Shown: positions 10,025 through 18,685 of the stretch, one piece after another
How the letters are laid out: every line of letters begins with the position of its first letter
Position numbering within the stretch: position 1 is the first letter of the stretch
The notes under the pieces: generated by a model
The model's database searches: none
What the model was told of the DNA's origin: nothing
The model's input: only the letters and a program-made list of their open reading frames with translations
Position numbers and translations under genes: made by a program
Source: Corynebacterium hindlerae
GTDB lineage: Bacteria; Actinomycetota; Actinomycetes; Mycobacteriales; Mycobacteriaceae
Assembly: GCF_014117265.1 (NCBI RefSeq)
Contig: NZ_CP059833.1
Location: 310,001-374,000, forward strand
Length of the DNA stretch: 64,000 nt
Reading direction: 5' to 3'

Positions 10025-10954
10025 ATGGCATCTCGCGGATACCGCCCTACCCTGGCACAGCTGCGAACCTTTGTAACGATCGCTGAAACCAAGCACTTTG
10101 GCACTGCGGCAGCAAAACTGTCGATTTCACAGCCTTCGCTGTCTCAGGCTCTTGTTGCTTTGGAGTCCGGTCTGGGAGTCCAGCTCATCGAACGCTCCAC
10201 CCGTCGCGTCATCGTCACCCCGGTGGGTGAAATGCTGCTGCCTGAGGCAAAGGCCACGCTCGACGCCGCTGACAAGTTCCTCATGCACGCCCAGGGCGCG
10301 GACGGTTCCCTCTCTGGTCCCCTCACCATCGGCATGATCCCCACGGTTGCCCCATACATCCTCCCGAACTTCCTTCGGCTCATGAAGGAGCAGTTCACCG
10401 ATCTTGAGCCCCGCATCGTTGAGGCTCAAACCGAGCAGCTCGTCGCCCAGCTCCGCGACGGCCACCTGGACGTCATCCTGTTCGCCATCCCATCCGGCAA
10501 GCAAGGGTTGGTTGAGGTGCCGCTCTACACCGAAAAGTTCGTCATCGCGCTACAGGAAGGCCACCCGCTCGCTGGCCGCACTGATCTCGACCTGAACGCA
10601 TTGAAAGAGCTCAACCTGCTGCTCCTTGACGACGGCCACTGCCTCCGCGACCAAGTTGTGGACCTGTGCCGATTGGCTGACGTTCACCCCACCACCACTC
10701 GGTCTGCCGTGGCACAGGCCTCCAGCCTGGCCACCGTCATGCAGTGCGTGGCCGGTGGCATGGGCGCCACACTCATCCCAGAATCCGCGGTGGAGTGGGA
10801 AGCTCACCGTCCGGGGATCGCGATCGCAGAATTTTCCCCTAAGGTGCAGGCCGAACGCACGATTGGCCTTGCGTTCCGTTCTTCTTCGCACCGTGCGGAG
10901 GAGTTCAAGGAATTCGGCAGCGTGATTGCCAAGGCCTTCGAAGCAGCGCGCTAG
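10025..10954 (+). CDS. oxyR: Hydrogen-peroxide-sensing LysR regulator OxyR
   Basis: A 309-residue LysR-type regulator. The helix-turn-helix is at about residues 10-65 (LRTFVTIAETKHFGTAAAKL). The effector domain carries Cys206 and Cys215 in the GHCLRDQ...C context, the peroxide-reactive pair of OxyR. In corynebacteria OxyR represses catalase, dps and ferritin genes and releases them on oxidation. The ATG at 10025 has gatgagga at 10-17 bp upstream. Earlier in-frame codons extend into the promoter region and are rejected. hrpA follows after 29 bp with its own -10 box (TACACT at 10966-10971). Confidence 0.95.
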   Translation: MASRGYRPTLAQLRTFVTIAETKHFGTAAAKLSISQPSLSQALVALESGLGVQLIERSTRRVIVTPVGEMLLPEAKATLDAADKFLMHAQGADGSLSGPLTIGMIPTVAPYILPNFLRLMKEQFTDLEPRIVEAQTEQLVAQLRDGHLDVILFAIPSGKQGLVEVPLYTEKFVIALQEGHPLAGRTDLDLNALKELNLLLLDDGHCLRDQVVDLCRLADVHPTTTRSAVAQASSLATVMQCVAGGMGATLIPESAVEWEAHRPGIAIAEFSPKVQAERTIGLAFRSSSHRAEEFKEFGSVIAKAFEAAR

Positions 10955-10983
10955 TCACCTAGTACTACACTGGTGGGTTAGCT

Positions 10984-13900
10984 ATGAATACCCCACAGTC
11001 CCCCACCAAGCGAGAGCTGTACGAGCGCCTCAGTGAGGTCTCTCTCACCGCCGAAGCAGCTTTCCGACGCCGCTTAGCCAAAGCTAAGTCGCCACGCGCT
11101 TTCACAGCCATTGCCCGCGATATCGATGAGGCTCAGATTGCGGTGGCAATGCGTCGTGAAGCTGTGCCCACTATCACCTACCCAGAGCAGCTTCCCGTTA
11201 GCGCACGTCGCGACGACATTATCTCAGCGATCCGCGACCACCAAGTGGTGATCATCGCTGGTGAAACCGGGTCTGGCAAAACCACGCAGATCCCGAAGAT
11301 GTGTCTGGAACTCGGTCGCGGCACGCGGGGACTCATTGGGCATACTCAACCCCGCAGGCTCGCCGCGCGCACGGTTGCGGAACGCATCGCCGAGGAACTG
11401 GATCAAAAGATCGGCGAGAGCGTTGGCTACGCCATCCGCTTTGATGATCGTGTCTCCGACACCACTTCCGTCAAGTTGATGACAGACGGCATTCTGCTTG
11501 CCGAAATGCAGCGCGACCGCCTACTTCGCGCTTATGACACCATCATTATCGATGAGGCGCACGAACGCTCCCTGAACATCGACTTCCTGCTGGGATACCT
11601 TAAGGCGCTGCTTCCAAAGCGTCCGGACCTCAAGGTCATCATCACCTCCGCGACGATCGACCCGGAGCGCTTCGCGGAACACTTCACCGAAGCCGATGGC
11701 TCCCCTGCTCCCATCATCGAGGTGTCCGGGCGCACCTATCCGGTAGAAATTCGCTATCGGCCGCTGGAAGTCGTGCATGGTGATCGCGTCACGGACATCG
11801 ACCCCATTGACGGCGTCATCATGGCGCTGGAAGAACTGATGAGCGAAGGCGACGGCGACATCCTCTGTTTCTTCTCCGGCGAACGCGACATCAGGGACGC
11901 CATGGAGGCCCTCGACAAGCGTCGCTTCTCCGGGGTCGAGGTCATGCCCCTGTTTGGCCGGCTTTCTAACGAGGAACAGCATCGGGTGTTTGCCCCGCAT
12001 TCCCGACGACGCATTGTCTTAGCCACCAACATCGCAGAGACCTCGCTGACCGTGCCCGGGATCCACTACGTGGTGGACACGGGCCTGGCCCGCATCTCCC
12101 GCTACTCCACCCGGACCAAGGTGCAACGTCTGCCGATCGAGCCCATCTCGCAGGCCAGCGCCAATCAGCGCTCTGGCCGATGTGGCCGTGTCGCTGACGG
12201 CATCGCCATTCGGTTGTACTCCGAGGAGGACTTTCTCTCACGGCCGGAGTTCACCGATCCGGAAATTTTGCGTACCAACCTCGCCAGCGTCATCCTGCAC
12301 ATGGCGTCGTTACGCCTGGGCGATATTTCCGAATTCCCCTTTATCCAGCCGCCGGACCCGAAAGCGATCCGTGATGGCCTGCTGCTACTCCACGAATTGG
12401 GCGCGATGTCCCAACAAGAGAAGAATGCAGCGCCGGTGTTGACTGATATCGGACGCAAGCTCGCCCGCATTCCCGTCGATCCGCGGTTAGCACGAATGCT
12501 GGTGGAGGCGGATCGCAATGGCTGCTTGGACAAGGCGCTGATCATCGTCGCAGCCCTCACCATCCAGGACGTGCGCGAACGCCCTCTCGAACACCAGGCA
12601 CAAGCTGACCAACTGCACGCCCGCTTTAAAGACACCACCAGCGATTTCCTTAGCTACCTCAAGCTCTGGGACTATCTTTCGGAGCAATCCCGAGACTTAT
12701 CTGGTAACGCCTTCCGCAAACTGGTTCGCAAGGAATACCTGCACTACCTACGTATCCGGGAATGGCAGGATCTCGTCCGGCAACTCCGCGGGATCACGAA
12801 GGATCTCGGCTGGGCAACAGAGACCACACCTATCAACAGTGATGCTCTCCACCAGTCCCTTCTTGCTGGTTTGCTCTCCCACATTGGACAACGGGAAGGT
12901 GACTCCAAGGAATTCATGGGTGCCCGCGGCGCTAGGTTCATGGTGTTCCCGGGCTCAGCCCTGGCAAAGAAGCCACCCCAGTTCGTCATGGCTGCGGAGC
13001 TGGTGGATACGTCGCGGCTGTGGGCCCGCGACGTGGCAGCGATTGACCCTGCGTGGGTAGAAAAACTCGCCGGTGATCTGCTCCGCCATCAGTATTCGGA
13101 ACCCCATTGGTCAACGAAGCGTGGCGCTGCCATGGTGTATCAAAAGTCCACGTTGTTCGGGGTGACGATTGTCGTCGATAAGCTTGTGCCCTATCACCGC
13201 GTGGACCCGGTGGCCGCGCGAGAGATGTTCATCCGCAACGCGCTCATCGAAGGCCAGTGGAACACCCACCACACGTTCTTCCACCACAATGCACAACAGC
13301 TCGCAGAGGCCGCGCGGCTGGAGGAAAAGGCACGCCGTCGCGACCTGGTCGTAGATGAGAACACCTTGTTTGATTTCTACGACAAGAAACTGCCGGAACG
13401 CATAACGACGGCCCGTCACTTTGATTCCTGGTGGAAAAGCGAGCGCCAGCGCAACCCCGAACTTCTCAACTTTGATCCAGCGAAACTGCTCAGCGCAGAG
13501 GCCGACACTATCGCCGAGGAGCAATTCCCGGACGTTTGGCGCCAGGGCTCACTCGAGTACGAGCTCAAGTACCACTTCGAGCCGGGGCACAAATTCGATG
13601 GCGTCACAGTCCATATTCCTATCCCGCTACTCGCAGGCATCACCGATGAAGGCTTCGATTGGCTGGTGCCCGGGCTTCGCCACGAACTGGTCACGGAATT
13701 GATCCGCAGTCTGCCAAAACCACTCCGCAGAACCGTTATCCCCGCGCCGGATTTCGCGGCGCGGGCCCTTCCGGAGCTCAAGCCTCACTTTGGGGATCTG
13801 CTGCAGCAACTCGCCACAGTCTTGCGTGGATTTGGAGCGATAGGAATTGATCCGAGCGATTTTGCAATCGACAAACTCCCACCGCACCTGCGCATCACCT

Positions 13901-14883
13901 ACGCTGCGATTGACCGACGCGGGAAGATCGTCGACTCCGACAAATCTTTGGCGGCGCTCAAGAGCCGTAGTACGGAGAAAGTTAAGGCCTCCGTCAACAA
14001 GGCGGTACGACGTGGAAAGCAAGTGAGCGACACCGCGTTGACGTGGGATAACGACGCTCTTGGGAGCCTCCCTACAGAGGTAGTGACTAAGGTCGATGGT
14101 CAGGACATTGTGGCCTACCCTGCCTTAGTGGTGAGCTCGGATGGCGTTGCCGTGCATGCGCTACCAACCCAGGCGGAAGCCGACGCTGCGATGCTCACCG
14201 CCACCCTTGCTTTACTGCTCAAGGAGATTCCGACGCCAGGCAAGAACATGCTCAATGGTCTGCCACTGAAACAACGCGTGGGAGTAGAGCACTATCCGCA
14301 CGGGAAAATGACCGGCCTGTTGGAGGACGCAAAGGTTGCGGCGGTGCGCGATCTGCTGCTGGCCCACGGCGGCCCCGTTCGTTCACCGGAGGCTTTTGCT
14401 GACCTGGTAACGAAGATCAAGCCGGAGGTGCCCGGAAAAGTCCGTGCGACAGTGGTCACGCTGGCACCGGCGCTGGTGGATTATTTGGCGGTAAAAGATG
14501 AGCTAGACCAGTGGACTGGCGAGGCTATCGACGACATGCGAGAGCAGCTAGCGTTCTTGCTGCCGCAGCACGCCATTAGCATTCATGGGATGGACCATCT
14601 GCGTCACTTGCCCCGGTATCTGCGGGCGATGCTTATTCGTCTGGATGCGATGGACAGGGATCCCGACCGGGATGCGGATCTGCAGGATGAAGTCACTGCC
14701 TGCCAGGACTTGCTGAAGCAGAAGCTCCGTAGTTTGCCTCGAGGCAGGGAAAAGACTGCTGCAGTCAAGGATATTAATTGGCAGCTGCAGGAGTTGCGGG
14801 TTAGCTTGTTCGCTCAGCAACTGGGAACCGCGCATTCGGTGTCGGTGCGCCGGATCGAGAAGGCGATCGCTAAGTTACGGTAG
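10984..14883 (+). CDS. hrpA: ATP-dependent RNA helicase HrpA (DEAH box)
   Basis: At 1299 residues this is full length for HrpA. Walker A GETGSGKT is at 93-100 and the DEAH box at 190-193. The helicase motif SATIDPERF, the HA2 domain and the OB-fold follow. The long C-terminal DUF3418-like region, typical of bacterial HrpA, completes the protein. HrpA rescues stalled or collided ribosomes in E. coli. A TACACT -10 box ends 12 bp before the ATG and no ribosome site is seen, so the mRNA leader is very short. The gene converges on nrdR with a 6-bp gap. Confidence 0.95.
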   Translation: MNTPQSPTKRELYERLSEVSLTAEAAFRRRLAKAKSPRAFTAIARDIDEAQIAVAMRREAVPTITYPEQLPVSARRDDIISAIRDHQVVIIAGETGSGKTTQIPKMCLELGRGTRGLIGHTQPRRLAARTVAERIAEELDQKIGESVGYAIRFDDRVSDTTSVKLMTDGILLAEMQRDRLLRAYDTIIIDEAHERSLNIDFLLGYLKALLPKRPDLKVIITSATIDPERFAEHFTEADGSPAPIIEVSGRTYPVEIRYRPLEVVHGDRVTDIDPIDGVIMALEELMSEGDGDILCFFSGERDIRDAMEALDKRRFSGVEVMPLFGRLSNEEQHRVFAPHSRRRIVLATNIAETSLTVPGIHYVVDTGLARISRYSTRTKVQRLPIEPISQASANQRSGRCGRVADGIAIRLYSEEDFLSRPEFTDPEILRTNLASVILHMASLRLGDISEFPFIQPPDPKAIRDGLLLLHELGAMSQQEKNAAPVLTDIGRKLARIPVDPRLARMLVEADRNGCLDKALIIVAALTIQDVRERPLEHQAQADQLHARFKDTTSDFLSYLKLWDYLSEQSRDLSGNAFRKLVRKEYLHYLRIREWQDLVRQLRGITKDLGWATETTPINSDALHQSLLAGLLSHIGQREGDSKEFMGARGARFMVFPGSALAKKPPQFVMAAELVDTSRLWARDVAAIDPAWVEKLAGDLLRHQYSEPHWSTKRGAAMVYQKSTLFGVTIVVDKLVPYHRVDPVAAREMFIRNALIEGQWNTHHTFFHHNAQQLAEAARLEEKARRRDLVVDENTLFDFYDKKLPERITTARHFDSWWKSERQRNPELLNFDPAKLLSAEADTIAEEQFPDVWRQGSLEYELKYHFEPGHKFDGVTVHIPIPLLAGITDEGFDWLVPGLRHELVTELIRSLPKPLRRTVIPAPDFAARALPELKPHFGDLLQQLATVLRGFGAIGIDPSDFAIDKLPPHLRITYAAIDRRGKIVDSDKSLAALKSRSTEKVKASVNKAVRRGKQVSDTALTWDNDALGSLPTEVVTKVDGQDIVAYPALVVSSDGVAVHALPTQAEADAAMLTATLALLLKEIPTPGKNMLNGLPLKQRVGVEHYPHGKMTGLLEDAKVAAVRDLLLAHGGPVRSPEAFADLVTKIKPEVPGKVRATVVTLAPALVDYLAVKDELDQWTGEAIDDMREQLAFLLPQHAISIHGMDHLRHLPRYLRAMLIRLDAMDRDPDRDADLQDEVTACQDLLKQKLRSLPRGREKTAAVKDINWQLQELRVSLFAQQLGTAHSVSVRRIEKAIAKLR

Positions 14884-14889
14884 CGGGAG

Positions 14890-15345
14890 CTAAGCGTTTC
14901 GGGCTCGACGACGCATGAGACGAATTTCGGACTCAAAATCGTCTGCGCTTTCGAAGGACTTATACACCGAGGCGAAGCGCAGGTAGGCCACCTCGTCCAG
15001 TTCTCGGAGCGGTTCCAAGATGGCTAGGCCAATGTCGTTAGCGTTGATTTGACTGCTGCCGTGGCTGCGTACCGACTCTTCTACTTCTTGAGCTAGTCGC
15101 TTAAGGGCATCGTCGGACACGTCGCGTCCCTGGCATGCTCGTCTCACACCAGTGATGACTTTTTCACGACTAAACGGTTCCGTCACACCGTTTCGCTTAA
15201 CAACCAAGAGCACCGCCTTTTCTACGGTGGTGAACCGGCCCTCGCATTGAGAGCATTCTCTTCTACGCCGAATTGCGGCGCCGCCATCGATGACGCGGGA
15301 ATCAATCACGCGGGATGTCGTGTGATGGCAAAAAGGACAGTACAT
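14890..15345 (-). CDS. nrdR: Ribonucleotide reductase regulator NrdR
   Basis: A 151-residue zinc-ribbon plus ATP-cone repressor of ribonucleotide reductase operons. Zinc ligands are Cys3, Cys6, Cys31 and Cys34. The ATP-cone spans about residues 49-139 and senses ATP versus dATP. Length and layout are standard. The gene is upstream of divS on the same strand with a 58-bp gap. This order next to lexA is the same in C. glutamicum. Confidence 0.97.
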   Translation of the reverse strand: MYCPFCHHTTSRVIDSRVIDGGAAIRRRRECSQCEGRFTTVEKAVLLVVKRNGVTEPFSREKVITGVRRACQGRDVSDDALKRLAQEVEESVRSHGSSQINANDIGLAILEPLRELDEVAYLRFASVYKSFESADDFESEIRLMRRRARNA

Positions 15346-15403
15346 AGGATCAGGTACGCTCCGGGCAATAGTCGTGGCGGGAACGTTTCTGATTCTAGTG
15401 CCC

Positions 15404-15730
15404 TTACTTCACATTCATGGAAGCGAAGTGCGTGGTGCCCGTGGCTGGCGTTACTACGTCATCAGCCGGATCTACCGCCAGCATTCCAATCACAGCGGTG
15501 AGCCCTAAGACCGCGCCCATTGCTAGCTGCCCAAGAGCAAACCGACGCGGGGAAGCGCTGCGCCGAGTGCTAGTCACTCCCTGTGGCAGTAGCGCGCGCC
15601 CTTGAACAACGCGAGTATGGCTCGCTGTAAACCGGGAATCTCCCCCATTCCAGGTTGCCGCAGGAGGTACTACCGCGTGAGACGCGAAGCTGTTGTGAGC
15701 GTAAGAGCGTGGAGTGCTGACGGTGGTCAT
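15404..15730 (-). CDS. divS: SOS-induced cell-division suppressor DivS-like
   Basis: A 108-residue protein with one predicted membrane helix (about residues 68-88, [19 protein letters not shown]) and a basic segment before it. It sits divergently from lexA across a LexA-operator cluster, exactly where C. glutamicum has divS, the SOS-induced inhibitor of septum formation (YneA-like role). Sequence identity is low in this family, so the call rests mainly on topology, size and position. The extracellular tail after the helix is only about 20 residues, with no LysM domain visible. Confidence 0.75.
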   Translation of the reverse strand: MTTVSTPRSYAHNSFASHAVVPPAATWNGGDSRFTASHTRVVQGRALLPQGVTSTRRSASPRRFALGQLAMGAVLGLTAVIGMLAVDPADDVVTPATGTTHFASMNVK

Positions 15731-15816
15731 CGGGTCTACCTTCCTTTCTTAGTGGACTGGTTGTGCACTCTAGGAGATCGTGCCGACACGGCAGCCCTCC
15801 CTCGAAGCATTTTTCA

Positions 15817-16032
15817 TAGCCCACATGTTCGAAATTCGTTGCTATGTTCGATTTGTAGCACGATCATTTTCGAATGTCTAGCGTTGGCCCACATTTTCGA
15901 AAGAAATTTTTTCTCAACACTCGAAAATTAACATGACACCACGTGTTTTAGCTGGTACTGTGTGTGGCAACAACACAGCCACTACCATTATTCGAAAACA
16001 ACAACGTCCGTTCCTAAGTTAATTTTCGAACA
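15817..16032. promoter_or_regulatory. LexA operator cluster between divS and lexA
   Basis: The 322-bp divergent gap 15731-16052 is full of LexA half-sites. Three 16-mers have an exact or near-exact right half: 15817-15832 (ends TGTTCGA), 15836-15851 (ends TGTTCGA) and 15885-15900 (ends TTTTCGA). Exact left halves TCGAAAA or TCGAACA occur at 15922, 15992 and 16026. The corynebacterial SOS box is TCGAA(A/C)A, two bases, then TGTTCGA. None is a perfect palindrome, so affinity may be graded. Control of both divS and lexA is inferred. Confidence 0.7.
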
Positions 16033-16052
16033 AGCACCATAAGGGACTTACC

Positions 16053-16748
16053 ATGTCACCAGCTAAGAAAAATTCGCCACAGCCGAAGCTCACCGAACGC
16101 CAGCGACGAATCCTAGAAGTTATCCGCGATGCCGTGGTACTTCGGGGCTACCCTCCGAGCATTCGCGAGATTGGCGACGCCGTAGATCTGCAGTCCACCT
16201 CCTCTGTGGCATATCAGCTACGCCAGCTTGAGGAAAAAGGCTTCTTGCGCCGAGACCCCAACAAGCCACGCGCGGTAGATGTCCGCCACCTACCGGAGGT
16301 CACTAAGTCAAAGGCCGGTCCAAAGCCTGGGCGAAAGAAGCAAGTGGAAACCCCGGCCCCTTCGGAGGCGGTAGCTACCAACTTTATCCCGGTTGTGGGC
16401 AGCATTGCCGCCGGCAATCCCATTCTTGCCGAGCAGAACATCGAGGAGTACTACCCGCTGCCCGCCGACATTGTTGGCGACGGCGAGCTGTTTATGCTGC
16501 AAGTGGTCGGCGAATCCATGCGAGATGCAGGCATCCTCAACGGAGACTGGGTTGTTGTCCGTTCCCAACCAGTTGCAGAGGAGGGTGAATTTGTTGCAGC
16601 CATGATCGACGGCGAGGCAACGGTCAAAGAGTTCCACTCAGACTCCACTGGTGTCTGGCTCCTTCCCCACAACGATGCCTTCTCCCCAATCCCTGCCGAG
16701 CATGCGGAAATCATGGGAAAGGTGGTCTCCGTCCTGCGCAAGTTGTAG
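16053..16748 (+). CDS. lexA: SOS repressor LexA
   Basis: A 231-residue repressor. The winged helix spans about residues 12-75 ([21 protein letters not shown] region). An Ala120-Gly121 cleavage bond is followed by the serine-lysine dyad Ser155 ([10 protein letters not shown]) and Lys192. RecA filaments trigger self-cleavage, releasing divS, recA and lexA itself. The linker between domains is long and basic (residues 82-100), as in other corynebacteria. The ATG at 16053 has aaggga 7-12 bp upstream. Confidence 0.97.
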   Translation: MSPAKKNSPQPKLTERQRRILEVIRDAVVLRGYPPSIREIGDAVDLQSTSSVAYQLRQLEEKGFLRRDPNKPRAVDVRHLPEVTKSKAGPKPGRKKQVETPAPSEAVATNFIPVVGSIAAGNPILAEQNIEEYYPLPADIVGDGELFMLQVVGESMRDAGILNGDWVVVRSQPVAEEGEFVAAMIDGEATVKEFHSDSTGVWLLPHNDAFSPIPAEHAEIMGKVVSVLRKL

Positions 16749-16851
16749 CTAGGGGCCTGCTATGGGGTAACCACAACCAGGCATTGTTTCCATTACAAAA
16801 CTTTCCTCCTCCCAAATCGGGGGTAGTTTCGGTAGCTTTTGCGACACATTT

Positions 16852-16857
16852 TGTTTG
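16852..16857 (+). promoter_or_regulatory. Possible SugR motif upstream of sugR
   Basis: The 252-bp lexA-sugR gap contains TGTTTG at 16852-16857, the core reported for SugR binding in C. glutamicum. A single hexamer is weak evidence. Nothing else in the gap is convincing apart from the aggagt ribosome site at 16991-16996. Confidence 0.25.
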
Positions 16858-17000
16858 CTTTGCCCGATCGGACACCAACTTTGTGGGATACTGGACTGGA
16901 TTTATTCAGATACTCTGCAACAACAGTGACTCCAGTTATAACCGAATGCTGGGGTCACGTTTTAGTGTGGTACACCGCTGCTTTATCCCTAGGAGTATGA

Positions 17001-17780
17001 ATGTACGCAGAAGAACGCCGCCGCCAGATTGCGTCCCTCACCGCTATTGAAGGCCGCGTCAATGTCACCGACCTGGCGCAACGTTTCGATGTCACCGCCG
17101 AGACGGTACGACGCGACCTCGCCGTACTCGCTCACGAAGGAATCATCCACCGCGTCCACGGTGGTGCAGTAGCCACCCAAAGCTTCCTCACCACCGAGTT
17201 CACCCTTGACACGCGTTCAAAGTCCGCCTCTGGCGCCAAAAGCGCTATTGCTCGAGGGGCGCTGGAGTTCCTTCCAGATCGGCACGGTGGTATTTTCCTC
17301 GATGCTGGCACAACGGTCGCGGCATTGGCAGATATGTTGGCTGAAGATCCACAGGCGCACCACTGGTCCATCGTTACCAACTGCCTGTCTATCGCACTGA
17401 GCTTGGCCAACGCCGGACTAGACGAGGTTCAGCTGCTGGGAGGCACGGTCCGCGCTATCACCCAGGCGGTAGTCGGCGATACCGCATTACGCACCTTGGC
17501 CCTGATGCGTGCGGAAGTCGCGTTCATCGGTACCAATGCTCTCACCCTGGACCACGGCCTGTCTACCGCCGATTCCCAGGAGGCCGCGGTGAAGCGCGCC
17601 ATGATCACCAATGCTCAGAAAGTGGTCGTGCTGTGTGACTCCACCAAGCTCGGCAATGACTACCTGGTGAGCTTCGCCGGGATCGACGACATCGACGTGG
17701 TAGTCACTGATGCGGGCGCCCCAGAATCCATCGTCGAAGCCCTGCGCGAACGCGAGATCCAGGTAGTTATCGCATCATGA
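17001..17780 (+). CDS. sugR: DeoR-family PTS regulator SugR
   Basis: A 259-residue DeoR-type repressor, the same length as C. glutamicum SugR, which represses ptsI, ptsH, ptsF, ptsG and glycolytic genes in the absence of sugar phosphates. The N-terminal helix-turn-helix (about 20-42, VTDLAQRFDVTAETVRRDL) and the sugar-phosphate-sensing domain with LDAGTT and IGTNAL motifs are clear. Start has AGGAGT at the right distance. Its stop overlaps the next kinase gene in ATGA, so the pair is translationally coupled. Confidence 0.95.
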   Translation: MYAEERRRQIASLTAIEGRVNVTDLAQRFDVTAETVRRDLAVLAHEGIIHRVHGGAVATQSFLTTEFTLDTRSKSASGAKSAIARGALEFLPDRHGGIFLDAGTTVAALADMLAEDPQAHHWSIVTNCLSIALSLANAGLDEVQLLGGTVRAITQAVVGDTALRTLALMRAEVAFIGTNALTLDHGLSTADSQEAAVKRAMITNAQKVVVLCDSTKLGNDYLVSFAGIDDIDVVVTDAGAPESIVEALREREIQVVIAS

Positions 17781-18685
17781 TCCTTAACGTCGCAACCACG
17801 CCCGAGCTGTTCCGCACCTCGCGGCTGTCCGAGGAACTGTCCTGGGAGCACACCAACGCCCTGTCCGAAGTAGCCGTGGTACCAGCAGGAGGCGGGGTCA
17901 ATGTAGCCCAAATGCTCTACTGCGCAGGCCAGGATACCCGCGTGCTGGTCCCAGCCCCCGAGGTCAGCCAGTTCATCCGCATGCTATCGCTGCAGGGGCT
18001 GCCCTACGAGATTGTTGACGTCCCCGGCCCCATCCCCGTGCGGTACCTCATTGATTCGCCCGCTGGTCGCCAGCTGCAATTTGTTGACCCTCCGATGGAA
18101 TTGAAAGTGTCGGAACTGGCGATCCTGCGGGATATGTGCGTAGCGGCAGCAGAAACCGCCGAATGGGTCGTCCTCGCCGGTGTGCTTCCTGACATCGCTC
18201 ATGCCTCCTGGTACGTCGATGTCATGCGCGCACTTCGCCTCTACCACCCAGGTGTGAAGATCGCGGTCTCTACGTCGGGCCAGCCCCTTGGCGCGGTGCT
18301 ACGTCAGGTGTACACCACCAAACCAGATGTGCTCGTGATTGACACCGCAGAGTTCGACAGCACCGAGCAGCGCGACACAGCGATAAGCACGCTTACCGAC
18401 GCAGCAGTCCCCCACATCTTGGTGTGCCACAGCAGAACCCATTTTGAGCTGTTTTCCGGCGCCACTGGCGCAAGTTACTCCGCTGAGTTCGTCGGTGATC
18501 CAGGCAAACAGTGGTTGCCCTGGCAGGATGCTGCCCTCGCGGGACTGCTCCTAGCGGACGTGGCAGCTGATCCTCAAGCTGCGCTGATCTCGGCGCTTGC
18601 GTATGCCAACGCCCCGATCGGCGATCCGGCCCGTGCCGTTCCGACTCCAGATGTTCTGCAGCCGGAACTGGTTCAGGTTCGTTAG
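17777..18685 (+). CDS. PfkB-family kinase paralogue, degenerate active site
   Basis: A 302-residue protein with the overall PfkB/1-phosphofructokinase fold and the same position behind a DeoR regulator as fruK. Key motifs are altered compared with the fruK product of this window. GGKGIN becomes GGGVNV near residue 38. The KPN-x-E substrate/ATP block is absent. The catalytic GAGD becomes PWQD, with only Asp251 kept, so the anion-hole glycines are lost. It may be inactive, regulatory or changed in substrate. It overlaps sugR by 4 bp (ATGA) and ptsI by 4 bp at its convergent end. Confidence 0.8.
   Translation: MILNVATTPELFRTSRLSEELSWEHTNALSEVAVVPAGGGVNVAQMLYCAGQDTRVLVPAPEVSQFIRMLSLQGLPYEIVDVPGPIPVRYLIDSPAGRQLQFVDPPMELKVSELAILRDMCVAAAETAEWVVLAGVLPDIAHASWYVDVMRALRLYHPGVKIAVSTSGQPLGAVLRQVYTTKPDVLVIDTAEFDSTEQRDTAISTLTDAAVPHILVCHSRTHFELFSGATGASYSAEFVGDPGKQWLPWQDAALAGLLLADVAADPQAALISALAYANAPIGDPARAVPTPDVLQPELVQVR

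Noticed and set aside
15959..15978. CTGTGT/ACACAG palindrome considered as a GlxR site
   Set aside because: Half-sites do not match TGTGA-N6-TCACA. With 6-bp arms it could occur by chance.
16754..16785. GCCTG/CAGGC considered as a lexA terminator
   Set aside because: Only 5 bp of stem with a long loop and no U-tract.
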